Part shown: positions 10,929 to 22,180 of the stretch, in pieces
Layout of the letters: each line of letters begins with the position of its first letter
Position numbering within the stretch: the stretch's first letter is position 1
Source of the DNA: Salpingoeca rosetta
Taxonomy: Eukaryota; Opisthokonta; Choanoflagellata; Craspedida; Salpingoecidae
DNA: 32,803 nt
Direction of reading: 5' to 3'
Assembly (NCBI RefSeq): GCF_000188695.1
Contig: NW_004754923.1
Location: 1,551,696 to 1,584,498, forward strand
Notes under the pieces: model-generated
What the model was told of the DNA's origin: nothing
What the model saw: the letters and a program-made list of their open reading frames with translations, nothing else
The model's database searches: none
Position numbers and translations under genes: made by a program

Positions 10929-13900
10929 TCACTTGAACTCGTGCTGGGACTCGCTCGCACGCATCTCCTCTGTCGGCAGCGGCATGTCGAACCCGTCCTT
11001 GCCGTTGAGCCAGTATGTTGTCATGATGCCACGGCCCTGAGATGAAAACCAAGAAACAATACAACATGGGGCGGGGGCAAACGAAGGTGTTGTATGTGAA
11101 CAAACATGCTTATCCGCAGCCAAAAGAGCACAACACCAACACTGCATGTGTACGAACACGCACACAAAACACAAGCACACACACACACACAAGAGCACAC
11201 ACACACGCATACACACTGAACACAAACATGCACACCACACACACTAATCACTTACACACACACCACACACACTGATCACTTACAGACACACACACACACA
11301 CACACCACACACACTGATCACTTACACACACACACATGCGCACCTTGACTTGGCGCTCGCCGCGGGTCTCGAGGTGGTAGCCGCCAAGGCGCTCCAGGAT
11401 CTTGGCGGTGCTGTCGCTCAGGTGAATGCGAAGCGCTGCAGCGATATTCATGGTTGATTTAGGGCGAGTGATGTTGGTGGTTGATTCAGAGCAGGTCGAT
11501 GAGTGGGTGAGCGGGGTGAATGGTGGGTGATGGTTTGAAGAACACATGAAGGACTGGTGGCGTATCATGGCCTGAGGCAAACACGCTTGACAATGATCAT
11601 GCGCAACAGAAGCGCACGCGCAATCACACACACACACACACAGCGACTGACCAAAGCCGCCAGACTCCATGCGCGAGGCAATGTTGACGGTGTCGCCAAA
11701 GAGGCAGTAGCGCGGCATCTTGGTGCCAACAACACCAGCAACGGCAGGGCCAGAGTGCAGACCAATGCGCAGCTGCATGCGCTCGTGCGGCAGGTGGCGG
11801 ATACGGTGCTTGGTGATGGCACTCAGCATGTGCAGTGCCATGGAAGCAATCTCGCCGGCGTGCTGGTCGCCGTTGCGCACAGGAAGGCCAGACACAACCA
11901 TGTCTGACACACACACACAGACACACAGGAGGTTGATCAAGGTGTGCGGTGAGTTGGTTGTGAGGAGTGGTGGGCGTGTGGAGCAGAGGGGACCAAGACT
12001 TTCAGAACAAACACACAAGCAAACACACAAGCAATACAAACAAGCACACACACACACGAGCAACACAGCAACCAAGGCTCAACGTATACACACACACACA
12101 CACAAGCAACACAAGCACACACACACACAACGGCCAACTCACAGGCGTCGCCAATGGTCTCCACTTTGTAGACATCGTAGTCCTCGATGATCGTGTCGAA
12201 GAGCGTGTACAGGTCATTCAGCATGTCAACCACCTGTTGCGCATCACAGCGGTGTTGTTGTGTTGTGGCGTGTTGGTCGTTTGAGTGAGACAATGAAGCA
12301 ATCGAATCAACCACCAAGCGCAGCGCACAGCGTGCTTCTCTTCCTTCCTCATCACACCCCTTATTTACACAACCCCCCCCCCAACACCCCACGAGCGCAC
12401 CTGCAGTGGCGTGCTCTGCGAGCAGATGCGCGTGAAGCCGACGATGTCGGAAAAGAAGATGGTGACGTTGTCGAAGCTCTCGGCCTTGACGTTCTTGCCA
12501 ACCTTCAGGTCCTCCACAATCTGCTTCGGCAGCATGCGGCACACAAGCTCCTCCACCTTCTCCTTCTCCGCAGCCAGCTCCTTGGTCCGCTCGCTCACAA
12601 TGCCCTCGAGGTTCTGCGAGTACTTCTCCAGCTGCGTGAACATGAGGAGGTGTGGTGAGGTGTGAAGATGAGAAGGGATGGCGGTGTGTGAACATGGTCA
12701 CAAATGAACAGGTGCACAGATGAAAAGATGGACGGAGACAGCCCAAAGCAGTGTGTGTGTGCGTGTGTGTGTGGAAGATGGCAAACAGGCATGAAAAAAC
12801 AGCGTGAAGAAAAATGCCGCACACGTGTTGTGCCATGGCATCACGCCCTAAACACACACACGCACACACAAAAGTAGATACACACACAAACAAAGCACAC
12901 ACACACACACACAAACAAACAAAGTACACCCACACACACAAACAAAAGTACATGCATGCACACACACGCTCCCTCTCCTCCCCCCACCCCAACACGCACC
13001 ATTGAGATGAGGTTGTCGACCATGCTGCCCTCTGTTGGGTGCAGGGCGTCGAGGCGTTGGCAGATCTCACGGAACGCGGGCCGCTGCGCAGGGTCCGGGT
13101 GCCAGCACTGCTCCATCAGCTCCTTCAGGCCCTGTGGTGTGTCCTCCGCAACCGTCGGGCGAACAAGCGAGCCGTCAGTGCCGTCCTTGGGCGATGTCCA
13201 CGCAGACTTGACCTGGATTGGCTTTGGTGCAACCTGGTTGTGCCTCGCAGGCAGCGGCTGCACAAGCGCCTGCTGGTTGGCGCTGGCAGAGACACTGGCA
13301 ATCACTTCCTCCATCGACAGCGCAAAGTCGTCGTACGGCTGCTCGCGCGTCCACACCTCGTTCATCATCACGCCAAAGCTGTTGTGGGGATTCGAGCGTT
13401 GGCGGGGGGAGGGGCGATGGAGCAAGCATGCATATCAGATGAGGGTGTTGAATGAGCCGAGAAGACTGTGGCAGTGCCACAACCACATCTGTACACAACC
13501 GCAGCCCTCCTCTTCTCCTCTTCCTTTGAGCTCAATCCCTTTCCCCATTCACACACACACACACACATCTCACTGCCACCGACTGCACCTGTAGACGTCG
13601 CCTTGCTGGGTTCCCTCAAGGATGTCGTCAATGGCAGACACGCCCGAGAGCAGCTCCGGCGCTGTCCAGCGAAGCGTCGACGCCCCGTTCATCGCCGCTT
13701 CCTCGTCCTTCTGCTGATGCGCCTGCAACTGCCGCAGGCCATAGTCTACCGTGACGATGCATGGGAGTGGTGATGAGTGGTGATGATGGTGGAGGAGGTG
13801 TAAGATATGAGTTGTGGTGAAATCAGCAACCCAATGCAAGCAAGCAAAAGCAGACAAGCGCAAACACACTTCGCAACAGCTACAGCTCACACAACAGCTA

Positions 13901-16900
13901 CAGCTCACACAACAGCTACAGCTCACACAACAGCTACAGCCATCACGCTCGACCACACACACACACAACACACACACACACACATCCCCACGCACACACA
14001 CACCTCCAATCTTGACGGTCCAGCGGTTGTCAATGAAACACGTGGCAGAACGAAGACGACCGTGCGCCTTGAAGACAGAGCCATGCAGGAAGTGCATCCC
14101 GGCAGCAACCTCCTTCAGAATGTGGTACTTGAAGTTCACATCGAGCTTCACATCCAGGTTGCTCACGACGTCGTCAAGAGAGCCCTTCTGCGCGTAGTCG
14201 TACAGGATGGCCACGTTCGGCTCGTCCAGGCACGCACCAACAAACCGAAGCAGGTTGGAGTGGTGCACCTCACGCACATCGCGAATCTCCTCTCGCAGCC
14301 CATCCGACAGCTCCACCGTCGGCTTGTTCACCCGCACAATCTGCACAAGCTCGCCGCGGTACTTGCCAATGCGCTCCGCAGCCCGGAAGTTGGCCTGCCC
14401 AATCTGCCGCGTCGACATGGTGCTCTGGAACATCATCGACTCCACCTTCTGGCTCACCTCAAGGTCCGCCGTGTGCAGCTTCACGTCCTGCCACTGCACC
14501 TTCCAGTCCGTGTTTGCCAGCAGCGCGCGCCGCTTGGCCAGGCGCAGGAACCAGCGCACGCCCAGCGCAACCAGCCCGATCAGCACCAGGCCCGCAACAA
14601 AGCCCGGCACAGCAACAGCGGCAACGCGCAGGTCGCAGTTGGTGCCCATCCACCCGCCGTCGCACGACTTGCACGTGCCGCTGCCAGACGCCCCGTCGTC
14701 GCACACGCCGTTCTTGCACGTGCACGCGTTGGCGCACGTCGGCCCAAAGTACCCGGCCGTGCACGTGCACTCGCCGCTGCCGGTTGCGCCGTCGCTGCAT
14801 GTCGCGTTGTTCAGGCACATGCACGCGGAGCTGCAGTCCCGCCCGTAGTAGCCCGGGTCGCACGCGCACGTGTCTGGCAGCGTGCACTGGCCGTGGGCTG
14901 GCGAGCACCCGTACGTGCTGCAGATGGCCACGTCGCAAATCTCGCCCTCCCACCCGGGGTCGCACACGCACACGGAGTCGCCGTTGACGTACTGGCACTC
15001 GCCGCTGCGGCACGCGCGCAGGCAGTTGGGCACGCTGCACTGCTCGCCCGTGAACGCCGCACGCGACCCGTCCGCCGTCAGGATGCACTCGCACTCGTCC
15101 GGCCCAACGCACGTGCCGTAGTGGTAGTGGTACGCAGACTCGGACGCGTTGATCAACCCGCCGCCGCACCCGCCGCCGCACGTGTGCGTGACGGGCACCA
15201 GGTCGGTGAAGTTGTACAGCGTGATGCCGGCGCCGAGGTCGTCGCCCGTCAGGAAGCGGCGGCGCGTCAGCGTGGCGGCGGGGCTGTAGGTCGGCCAGTC
15301 GCTGCGCACGCGTGTGCGCGGATCAACAAAGCGCGTCTCCACCACGTCGGCGTCGTTGGTCTTCATGTCGATGGCGGTGGTGATGGACCAGGGGTTGAAC
15401 TCCTCGCCGGCGGCCTCCTGCTGCTGCTTCAGCTGCCGCAGATCCATGTCCTCCAGCTGCGCCCACACGCCCGTGAAGCCAATGCGGTCCAGGTTCTCGT
15501 TGAAGTTGATGGCCGACCCAGAGTGGATGGGCAGGTTGTAGATCCAGCCAACCAGGTTGTTGCACGCCTCCGTGGTGGACGTGATCTTGAAGTCGATCAT
15601 GGCCACCAGCCCAAACCCGTGGAACCACGCCACATCCAGCGCCAGCACCACCTCGGAGAACGTCCACATGTTCAGCTTGTTGATGTCAAAGTCGCGGTCC
15701 CCGACCCAGAACGGGTCCATGCCGCCCAGCTCCTTGCGCAGCAGAAAGTCCGAGAACGCCGCCGCCTGGAAGGCCTGCGCCCCGCGCCCAAGACCGTACA
15801 TCGGCGTCAGGAACTGCGCGCCCGCCAGGTGGATGTGCGGGTCCGGCAGCGTGAGCAGGTCCAGCGTCTGCAGCGTGGGCTCCGTGCCAACCCACTGGTA
15901 CCCGTGCGACGCGTCCACCTCCGCCTCGACAAAGTCCGTGAAGAGCCGCTGCGCCATCTTGTCCCGCACGTTTGTCAGGATGACCTTGTACCCGGTGTCC
16001 TTGATCTCGCGCAGGTACGGCATGAGCGACCCGCCGCTCTCCACCACGGCGTCGGGGATCTTCACGTCCGCAACCACGTCGATGCCGGCCTGCCGCAGCG
16101 ACCGGTAGAACGCGTCTGTGAACGTCGTGCTCTCGCGGCTGTGCACCACAATGATCTTGCGCCACATCTTGTTTGCCATGCTGTCGACCAGGGCCTTGTA
16201 GTACATCTCCTCGCCAAAGCCAAAGCGCCAGATGTTGGGGAAGCGCCGCCGGTTCCGCAGGTCTTCCGTCGATCCAAAGAACGTAAACGCGCAAAAGTCC
16301 TGAAAGGGGGAGGGAGGGGGAGAGGGAGAGGGTAGTGAGTGAGTGAGGACGTTAGTGAGGGAATGGGGGCATTTGTGCATTTGGGTTGTTGTTTGTGTGT
16401 CTTTGAGTGTGCTTGTGGATGTTTGCTGTTGGTGCGCACTCGTGTGCATGTTTGTTGCTTGGCGTGATTGAAACAAGCAAGGGTGGCCAGCAATGTGGAC
16501 GTACGGATGCTGTGTGCGAGATCCACTGCGCGACTGTCTCGGCATGCTCCTTCCTGAAGGGCCCGTTGAACATGCGGATGCGGTGGGTGTTGCGCGCCTC
16601 GTCAAGCGCCTGGTTCAAGACGGGCATGTGTGTGCATTTTATGTGTGTGGTTGTGTGTGTGTGCGTGTGTTTGTATTGCTGTTGTGAGAAGGCGCTCAAT
16701 CGCATTGCAAACACCACAACATCAGTGCACAAGTCACAACGTTACGAGGAAGCACGCAACAAAACTTTTCATGCGCGCACACACATACAGGTGCATACAT
16801 CAACACACACACACACACACACACACACACCACACACGCAAAGCCACCAAACAGAAGCAGAAGCAGAAGTAGAAGCAAACTCACGGCGAGGACTTCGAGC

Positions 16901-19900
16901 TCAGTGCCGCGGGTGTCGATGTAGTGGACATCGATGCGAGAGTCGGTGTGGCCAAACGTGCGATCGGCAGGGCCTTTGCCGTTGAAGCCAAGCACGGGCT
17001 GCTCAAAGAACATGCGCAGCGCGCGCGTGTCGACGTTGAAGGGGCTGGTGGAGGCCTCGATGGGAAGCATGATGCCAAACGGAATGTCGGCTGTAACAAG
17101 ATCGTGGTGGTTGTGGTGGTGATGGAATGAGTGAGTGGTGTGAGTGGAGTGAGTGGAGTGAGTGGAGTGGAGGGCGGTTTGGACAAGGCGAGGAAAAGGA
17201 AGCAACACGCGGAGAACACAACGCAAACCCACGCATATATCATGTGTTGCACGCCTGCCAAATGCACACATACATGCTGCGAAACACACTCCACACACAC
17301 ACACACACATTCACCCCCACATTCACACAATGAACACACACACACACCAACATTCACACAACACACACACACACAGACCCACACACACACAACGAACACA
17401 GACCCACACACACACCCTGGACGACGAATGGGATGGTGACGGCGCGAAGAAAAGCGCCCTTGGTGGTGGTGGCGGTAAACTCAAGAGCAACGTGGTCCAC
17501 GGGCTCACACACGCCGTGCTTGAACTTGACCCGCCCATGCGCCAGCGTGATGGTGTCGCTGACCGCCGGGTCGCACAGCTGCGCCGTGCCGGCAACATCA
17601 GAGACGTTGGCAGAGTTGAGGGCCAGTGCAGCAACGGAGACGTCCAGGAACGCGTCTGGCCCGTCCACAACGTGCTTGCCCTCTGTGTCGTACAGCTCCA
17701 GGTGCAGCGGGTGCCACATGGGAAAGGTGATGACCTCCGGCATGTCGTCCAGGGGCTTTGCCCACGAAATGCGCAGCTCGCTTGCATCACGGCCCGTGAC
17801 GTTGAAGGGCGCTGAGACGAGGACGCCCGGGCCCGTGTCGCCGGTGACGTTGAGGGTGTAGCCGGACTGCAGGCACCACGCGCGCCGGCGCTCGTCCTCC
17901 ACCAGATCGCACGACAGGCCCATCTCGGACGTGCCAATGTCGCGCATGAAGAGCATGGCGTGTGTCTCGTAGCCCTCGTACACGGACGGGTACAGGTCGC
18001 GGACGGGCCGGAACTCCTCGTCCGTGACATACTGCGACTGCTCCTCCGGCGGGCGCGACTTGAACAGCGTGTACTGCGTCAGCGGCGGCAGCTCGGGGAA
18101 GCCCATGCCCGCGCGCGAGTACGGCTCGGGGTTCTGCACGTCGTGGGTGGTCAGGTCAAGGTAGTATGGCTCGCCGCCAGGGTGGGTGATGGTGAAGTTG
18201 AGGCGCAGGTTGTGCACGGCCTTCTTGAAGTGGATGCCCTCGAAGACAGCGCCGTAGTAGCCGCTCGGCAGCAGCGACGCGCGCTTGCGCACAGCGAGGT
18301 CGTCGGTGAAGATGGTGGTGACCCCGGGCCCGTGCAGCTCAACCTCGGAGTACAGCAGGCGCGCGCTGTTCATGCCATTGACAGAGATGTTTGCCGGCGG
18401 GTCCGCAGCAACAATCTTCCGGTCCTGTTTGGTTTGACGGGGGGGGGGGTGGATTGTGAGGCGGGGTGTGGATTGAATGTGTATGTGTGTGTGAGCGTGT
18501 ATGTGTGTGTGAGCGTGTGCGTGTATGTGTGTGTGCACATCAGCTGGAGGGAACGAAGAGAAGACGGGCGGAGCAAATGGACAGATAGCTACACACACAC
18601 ACACACACAACACACGCACCCATGCGACGCTGAGCTGGATGTCGACGTCTGTGTCTGCGCCGTGGAGGAGCGGGATTGGGGTCGGGTTGCCGTCGGCGTC
18701 GCGCTGTTGGTAGTTGAGCGACATCAGCCGCACCTAGCCATGATGAATACAAAGATGGGGGGATGGAGTTGTGTGAGCTGTGTGGTGGGACAGGCCAACG
18801 AGTTGCTTGAAGAGGGAGTACGGACGCGGACACGGACATGAACACAGATACACGTGCACACATGCACACGAACATGTGTACGCACACACACACACGCACA
18901 TGTGTACGCACACACACACACACGCACACACACACACGCACACACGCACGCACGCACACACGCACACACACACACACACCGTGCACGCGTACACTCAACC
19001 ACAGCGATACCTCGATGGGAGGAAGCGGCTCGTCTGTCTTGACGGAAGTCGGCAACGGCGCCGCCAACTCAAGGTACTCAACGCGATCTGAAATTGGGAG
19101 GCGGGTGGAAGGGAGCCGATGTTGGTTGGTGTGTTGTTGTGTGCACATAATCAGACAATTGGCAGCAACAATGGCACACGTACAAACAAGCACACCACAG
19201 CACGCACAACACAGCAACACACACGTGCTCATGCACGCACAGCACAAGGGCATGCACGCATACATGCACTCACACCACACGCCAGCACAAACGCATCAGA
19301 CAGACAGACAAACGTGCAAGCAAGCTGTGTCAACTCACGGAAGACGTGGTACGGGTTGCTGACGATGGCGGAGGCCTTGGTCGGGTCCGAGGTTGCGGCG
19401 CGCCAGATGCTCTTGCAGCACGCGCCGTTGATGAGCACATCCTGCCCGCCAACGTAGGGGTACCCCGTGGTGGCGTTCTCCACAAACACGGTGGGCGTTG
19501 TGGCGAAGAAGGGCGGGAACGTGGCGACGCCGCCGACCGCGCGTGTCTCGTAGGGGTCCTGGCGGATGGTGCGGTGGTCCTCCTGGTACGGGTGCTCGCT
19601 GCCAGACGTGGCATACAGCATCTGGCTGCCTGCGTCTGTGATTGCGTTTGCCACGGGCGTCTCATCGGGGAAGATGACGCCGCCAAGGAAGGCCGACTCC
19701 GCGAAGAGCGTCACAGCGAGCTCGGAGTCTGGCCCAGAGGTCACCAGGTTGCCGTTGTCGTCCTCAATGCGCACCTTGATTGGGCGCAGGATGTGGGAGA
19801 GGACGGGCCGGTTGTATGCGCGGTAGCGGCGCGGGTTTGCTGTGGCCTCCGCCACAGACGGCGGGCTGTAGTCCGGGTCGAAGCGGAGCCGGAGCGCATT

Positions 19901-20325
19901 GGTTGCTGGCGATGGTGAGGTGTGCAGTGGCGATGGTGAGGTGTGCAGTGGCGATGGTGAGGCAGGTGAGATTGAGAAGTGTTGCTTGGGTGTTGGGTTG
20001 AAGTGCAGGGGCAAGGAAGGGGATGTTGTGGTGGAATACAGGCAACACTTGTTGCGTTTGGAGTTGTCGTGCAGGGGTAGGTTGAAGCGCAGGGGCAAGG
20101 AAGGGGATGTTGTGGTGGAATACAGGCAACACTCGTTGCGTTTGGAGGTGTCGTGCAGGGGTAGCTGCAGGCAAACACGCACGGCAAAGCAGGAGGGCAG
20201 GAAGACAGGGACACTGCATCAGCACTCCTCCTCCTCCTTCTCCAAGACGCACCTGTGAAGCCCAAGACAAGCGTGGCAAGCACTGCCCAGGCAACCAGGC
20301 GAAGATGGCTTCGTGCAGAAGCCAT
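10929..20325 (-). CDS. Receptor guanylate cyclase: novel ectodomain, ANF-receptor-like domain, EGF-like repeats, TM, kinase homology and cyclase domains; 15 exons
   Basis: Single-pass receptor predicted to make cGMP. Exons (minus): 20325-20253, 19905-19339, 19087-19011, 18733-18620, 18424-17416, 17090-16885, 16609-16505, 16299-14004, 13745-13589, 13378-13000, 12631-12401, 12233-12143, 11903-11652, 11435-11344, 11036-10929; about 1918 aa, all phases agree. A signal peptide (residues 1-24) leads into a ~590-residue ectodomain I do not recognise. A type I periplasmic-binding (ANF-receptor) fold follows from about 616 to 1060 ([23 protein letters not shown]). Cys-rich EGF-like modules span about 1090-1270 and a TM helix about 1275-1300. 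The kinase homology domain (about 1340-1640) has [10 protein letters not shown] where HRD would be and GDYG for DFG, so it is probably a pseudokinase. The helical linker is at about 1662-1697. The catalytic domain has metal Asp1723 (FSDIVGFT) and Asp1767 (ETIGDAY), guanine-specifying Glu1763 and Cys1835, and Asn1842/Arg1846: all key residues are present. Confidence 0.9.
11160..11336. repeat. CA-rich microsatellite and direct repeats in the last cyclase intron
   Basis: CA tracts with a repeated ~45 bp unit containing CACACTGATCACTTACA (at about 11270 and 11312, with a variant at about 11240). The intron runs 11343-11037 on the minus strand, so the transcript reads GU near the donor. Confidence 0.8.
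12040..12130. repeat. (CA)n tracts in cyclase intron 12
   Basis: Short CA tracts at about 12043-12058, 12089-12105 and 12117-12130 inside the intron between exons 12 and 13 (12142-11904). They read as GU near the donor. Confidence 0.75.
12843..12968. repeat. (CA)n-rich stretch in cyclase intron 10
   Basis: CA/CAAA repeats near the donor side of intron 10 (12999-12632). A GT tract at about 12750-12772 lies near the acceptor side, so the transcript has GU first and AC last. Confidence 0.85.
13874..13940. repeat. 18-bp tandem repeat (minisatellite) in cyclase intron 8
   Basis: The unit CAACAGCTACAGCTCACA occurs about 3.5 times in a row with almost no divergence. It sits inside the intron between exons 8 and 9 (14003-13746), followed on the plus strand by CA repeats. 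Confidence 0.9.
17285..17415. repeat. (CA)n tracts in cyclase intron 5
   Basis: CA repeats with CATTCACA interruptions fill the donor half of the intron 17415-17091. A short (GAGTG)n run at about 17127-17170 lies on the acceptor side. Confidence 0.85.
18840..18980. repeat. (CA)n tract in cyclase intron 3
   Basis: About 140 bp of CACG/CACA repeats in the intron 19010-18734, on the donor side of the minus-strand gene. Confidence 0.85.
19906..19972. repeat. 21-bp tandem repeat next to the exon 2 acceptor of the cyclase gene
   Basis: About three copies of GCGATGGTGAGGTGTGCAGTG abut the acceptor of exon 2 (exon starts at 19905, minus strand). Each copy supplies a CTCACCATCGC acceptor-like stretch on the minus strand; only the last is followed by CAG and the coding sequence. 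Confidence 0.85.
19998..20165. repeat. 84-bp direct tandem duplication in cyclase intron 1
   Basis: Two copies, starting at 19998 and 20082 with TTGAAG(T/C)GCAGGGG, differ at only a few positions. They lie in intron 1 (20252-19906). Confidence 0.9.
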
Positions 20326-20669
20326 GGTGGGTCGGCTAACGAAGGATAGGCCTGGTATCCGACGTGTCTGCGACTGCTGATCTGTGTATGTCTCTGTGCG
20401 GCAGTGGTGGCTGTTGGGGGTGACAGACTTTGCTGTGTGATCTGCAGCTGAAGCGTGTCAGCAGTGAAATGACAATGGTGGCGGGTGCAGCTCCGGGTGG
20501 CGATGTGCTGCTGTGTGTGCGACGCGAAAATGCTGCCTCACATGCACTTCAACAGCCAGCAGTGTCCCCTCAGCGTGACAGTGCAAACAAATGGGGGTGA
20601 AGTGGGGTTGAGGAAGAGCAGCAGGATCGGCACCTTGCCTGTGTGTGTGTGTGTGTGTGCGTAAGTGTG

Positions 20670-20703
<34 letters not shown>

Positions 20704-21689
20704 CAGGAGGTAGCGACACGCGGTGAGCAAGCTTGTTGTTGCGTTCCTGTGTTGTGGTTGCTGCTGTGCATGCACGATGCAGTGAATGCAACCACATGCA
20801 ACCACGCACTTGCCTTCAAGCACGAAGCGCGCGCGTGTCACACATGACAGCCGGGGGCACGATCATCTGCCACTTGGTCGTGAGACAGCTCAAAGGGATC
20901 CGCATCGGCTTGCACTGCCATGCTCTCATCGCACGCTCATGAACAAACACAGCCACAACGGGAAGATGGGGAAACAAGAGCAGAGGTTGCTTGCTGTGTG
21001 TGTGTGTGTTTGGTGTGTGTGTGTGTGTTTGTTGTGTGTGTTGTGTGTTGTGCGTGTGTTGACAGCTGAAGAGAAGACGGGGAGGGAGAGGGGAACATGA
21101 TTCCGATCCAGCCAGCAGCTGTGCACAGTGAACAAACAACAGAGCGCGTGTTGTTTGTGTTGTTTGTGTTTGTGTTCGAGGCTGGTTTTTGCCAATTGCA
21201 CTTGTGCCGTTACTTGCAATTGGCAAATGTTTGCCTGGACGTGTTTTGTTTGCGCGCGCAAGAAGGAAGCCAAGACAACGCAGGCGCTGTTGCAGGTGGT
21301 CAGAGTGGTGGAAGCAAGTGAGTTGGAGGTGTGGCGAAAGAGAGGGAGAGGGAGAGGGAGAGAGGCAAAGAAAGTAGAAGAGTTGGTGAGATTGTGTGAG
21401 GGAGTGTGTGTGTGTGTTTGTGTGTGTTTGTGTGTGAGAGAGACACACAAGGTAGATGAGATGGGCTGGTTGTCTCGCTCTTTGTCTGCACTGGCTGCGG
21501 CATTGCATGGATTGGAGACGGACGACGTGGGCGGGGAGCAGTGTGGAGGGACGTGTGGAAGGTGGAGGAGGGGGAAGACGACATGCACACGCATGCACAC
21601 GCATGCATGCACACACACATCATGCTCACGCATGCACACACATCATTCTCACGCAGCTCACGGCACTTGCGCAAACGATCACTCAGACC
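20326..21689. promoter_or_regulatory. Divergent interval between guanylate cyclase and UBE2T
   Basis: The two genes start head to head 1.36 kb apart. The interval holds GT tracts at about 20641-20703, 20998-21060 and 21402-21436, a long inverted repeat at 21188-21227, and a CTCACGCAG acceptor-like site at about 21656 just before UBE2T. I could not support a further gene on either strand; a 20850-20942 plus-strand ORF is weak. Confidence 0.45.
21188..21227. promoter_or_regulatory. 13-bp perfect inverted repeat containing opposed CCAAT motifs
   Basis: TTTGCCAATTGCA (21188-21200) is repeated in inverse orientation at 21215-21227, with a 14-nt spacer. Each arm holds a CCAAT pentamer, one per strand. 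It lies between two divergent genes, so it may be a symmetric transcription-factor site or a hairpin. The sequence match is certain; the role is inferred. Confidence 0.55.
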
Positions 21690-22141
21690 ATGGCTGCGCA
21701 GCGGGCGAGGTTGATGAGGGAGATTCAGCTGCTGAAGAAGAGTCCACCGCCAGGCGTGCAGTGTTGGGTTCATGATGATTCAAACGTGACTGTGCTTCAT
21801 GCTGATGTTGCTGGTCCGCCCGATTCCCCGTACGAAAAGGGCGTGTTTCGGGTTGAGCTTGACTGCAGTGGACGCTATCCCTTTGAGCCGCCAAAGGCTC
21901 GCTTCATCACGCCGATCTACCACCCCAACATTGACACGGCGGGACGCATCTGCCTTGATCTGCTGAAGATGCCGCCAAAGGGATCGTGGAAGCCGTCCAT
22001 CAACATCTCGACGCTCCTCACATCGTTGCAGCTGCTCATGGGCGAGCCTAACCCTGAGGACGGTCTGCTGCCCGACGTTGTAAGTGCTGTGGACTTCACG
22101 TGCACCCCCTCGTGTTGCCTTTGTGTGTGTGCGTTCGTGTG

Positions 22142-22180
<39 letters not shown>

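Noticed and set aside
13874..13940. 18-bp tandem repeat as a CRISPR-like array
   Set aside because: Units are directly contiguous with no spacers, and the locus is an intron in a eukaryotic gene.
13807..16335. 842-codon plus-strand ORF antisense to the cyclase exon 8
   Set aside because: It exists because the GC-rich, third-position-biased codons of the true exon leave few stops on the other strand. Its Arg/Ala/His/Val composition has no domain, while the minus-strand frame encodes ANF-like, EGF-like, TM and kinase homology domains.
20850..20942. Short plus-strand ORF MTAGGTIICHLVVRQLKGIR and on, upstream of UBE2T
   Set aside because: Amino-acid composition looks plausible, but it has no splice partners or recognised family, and a different frame on the minus strand looks equally good. 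Too weak to annotate.
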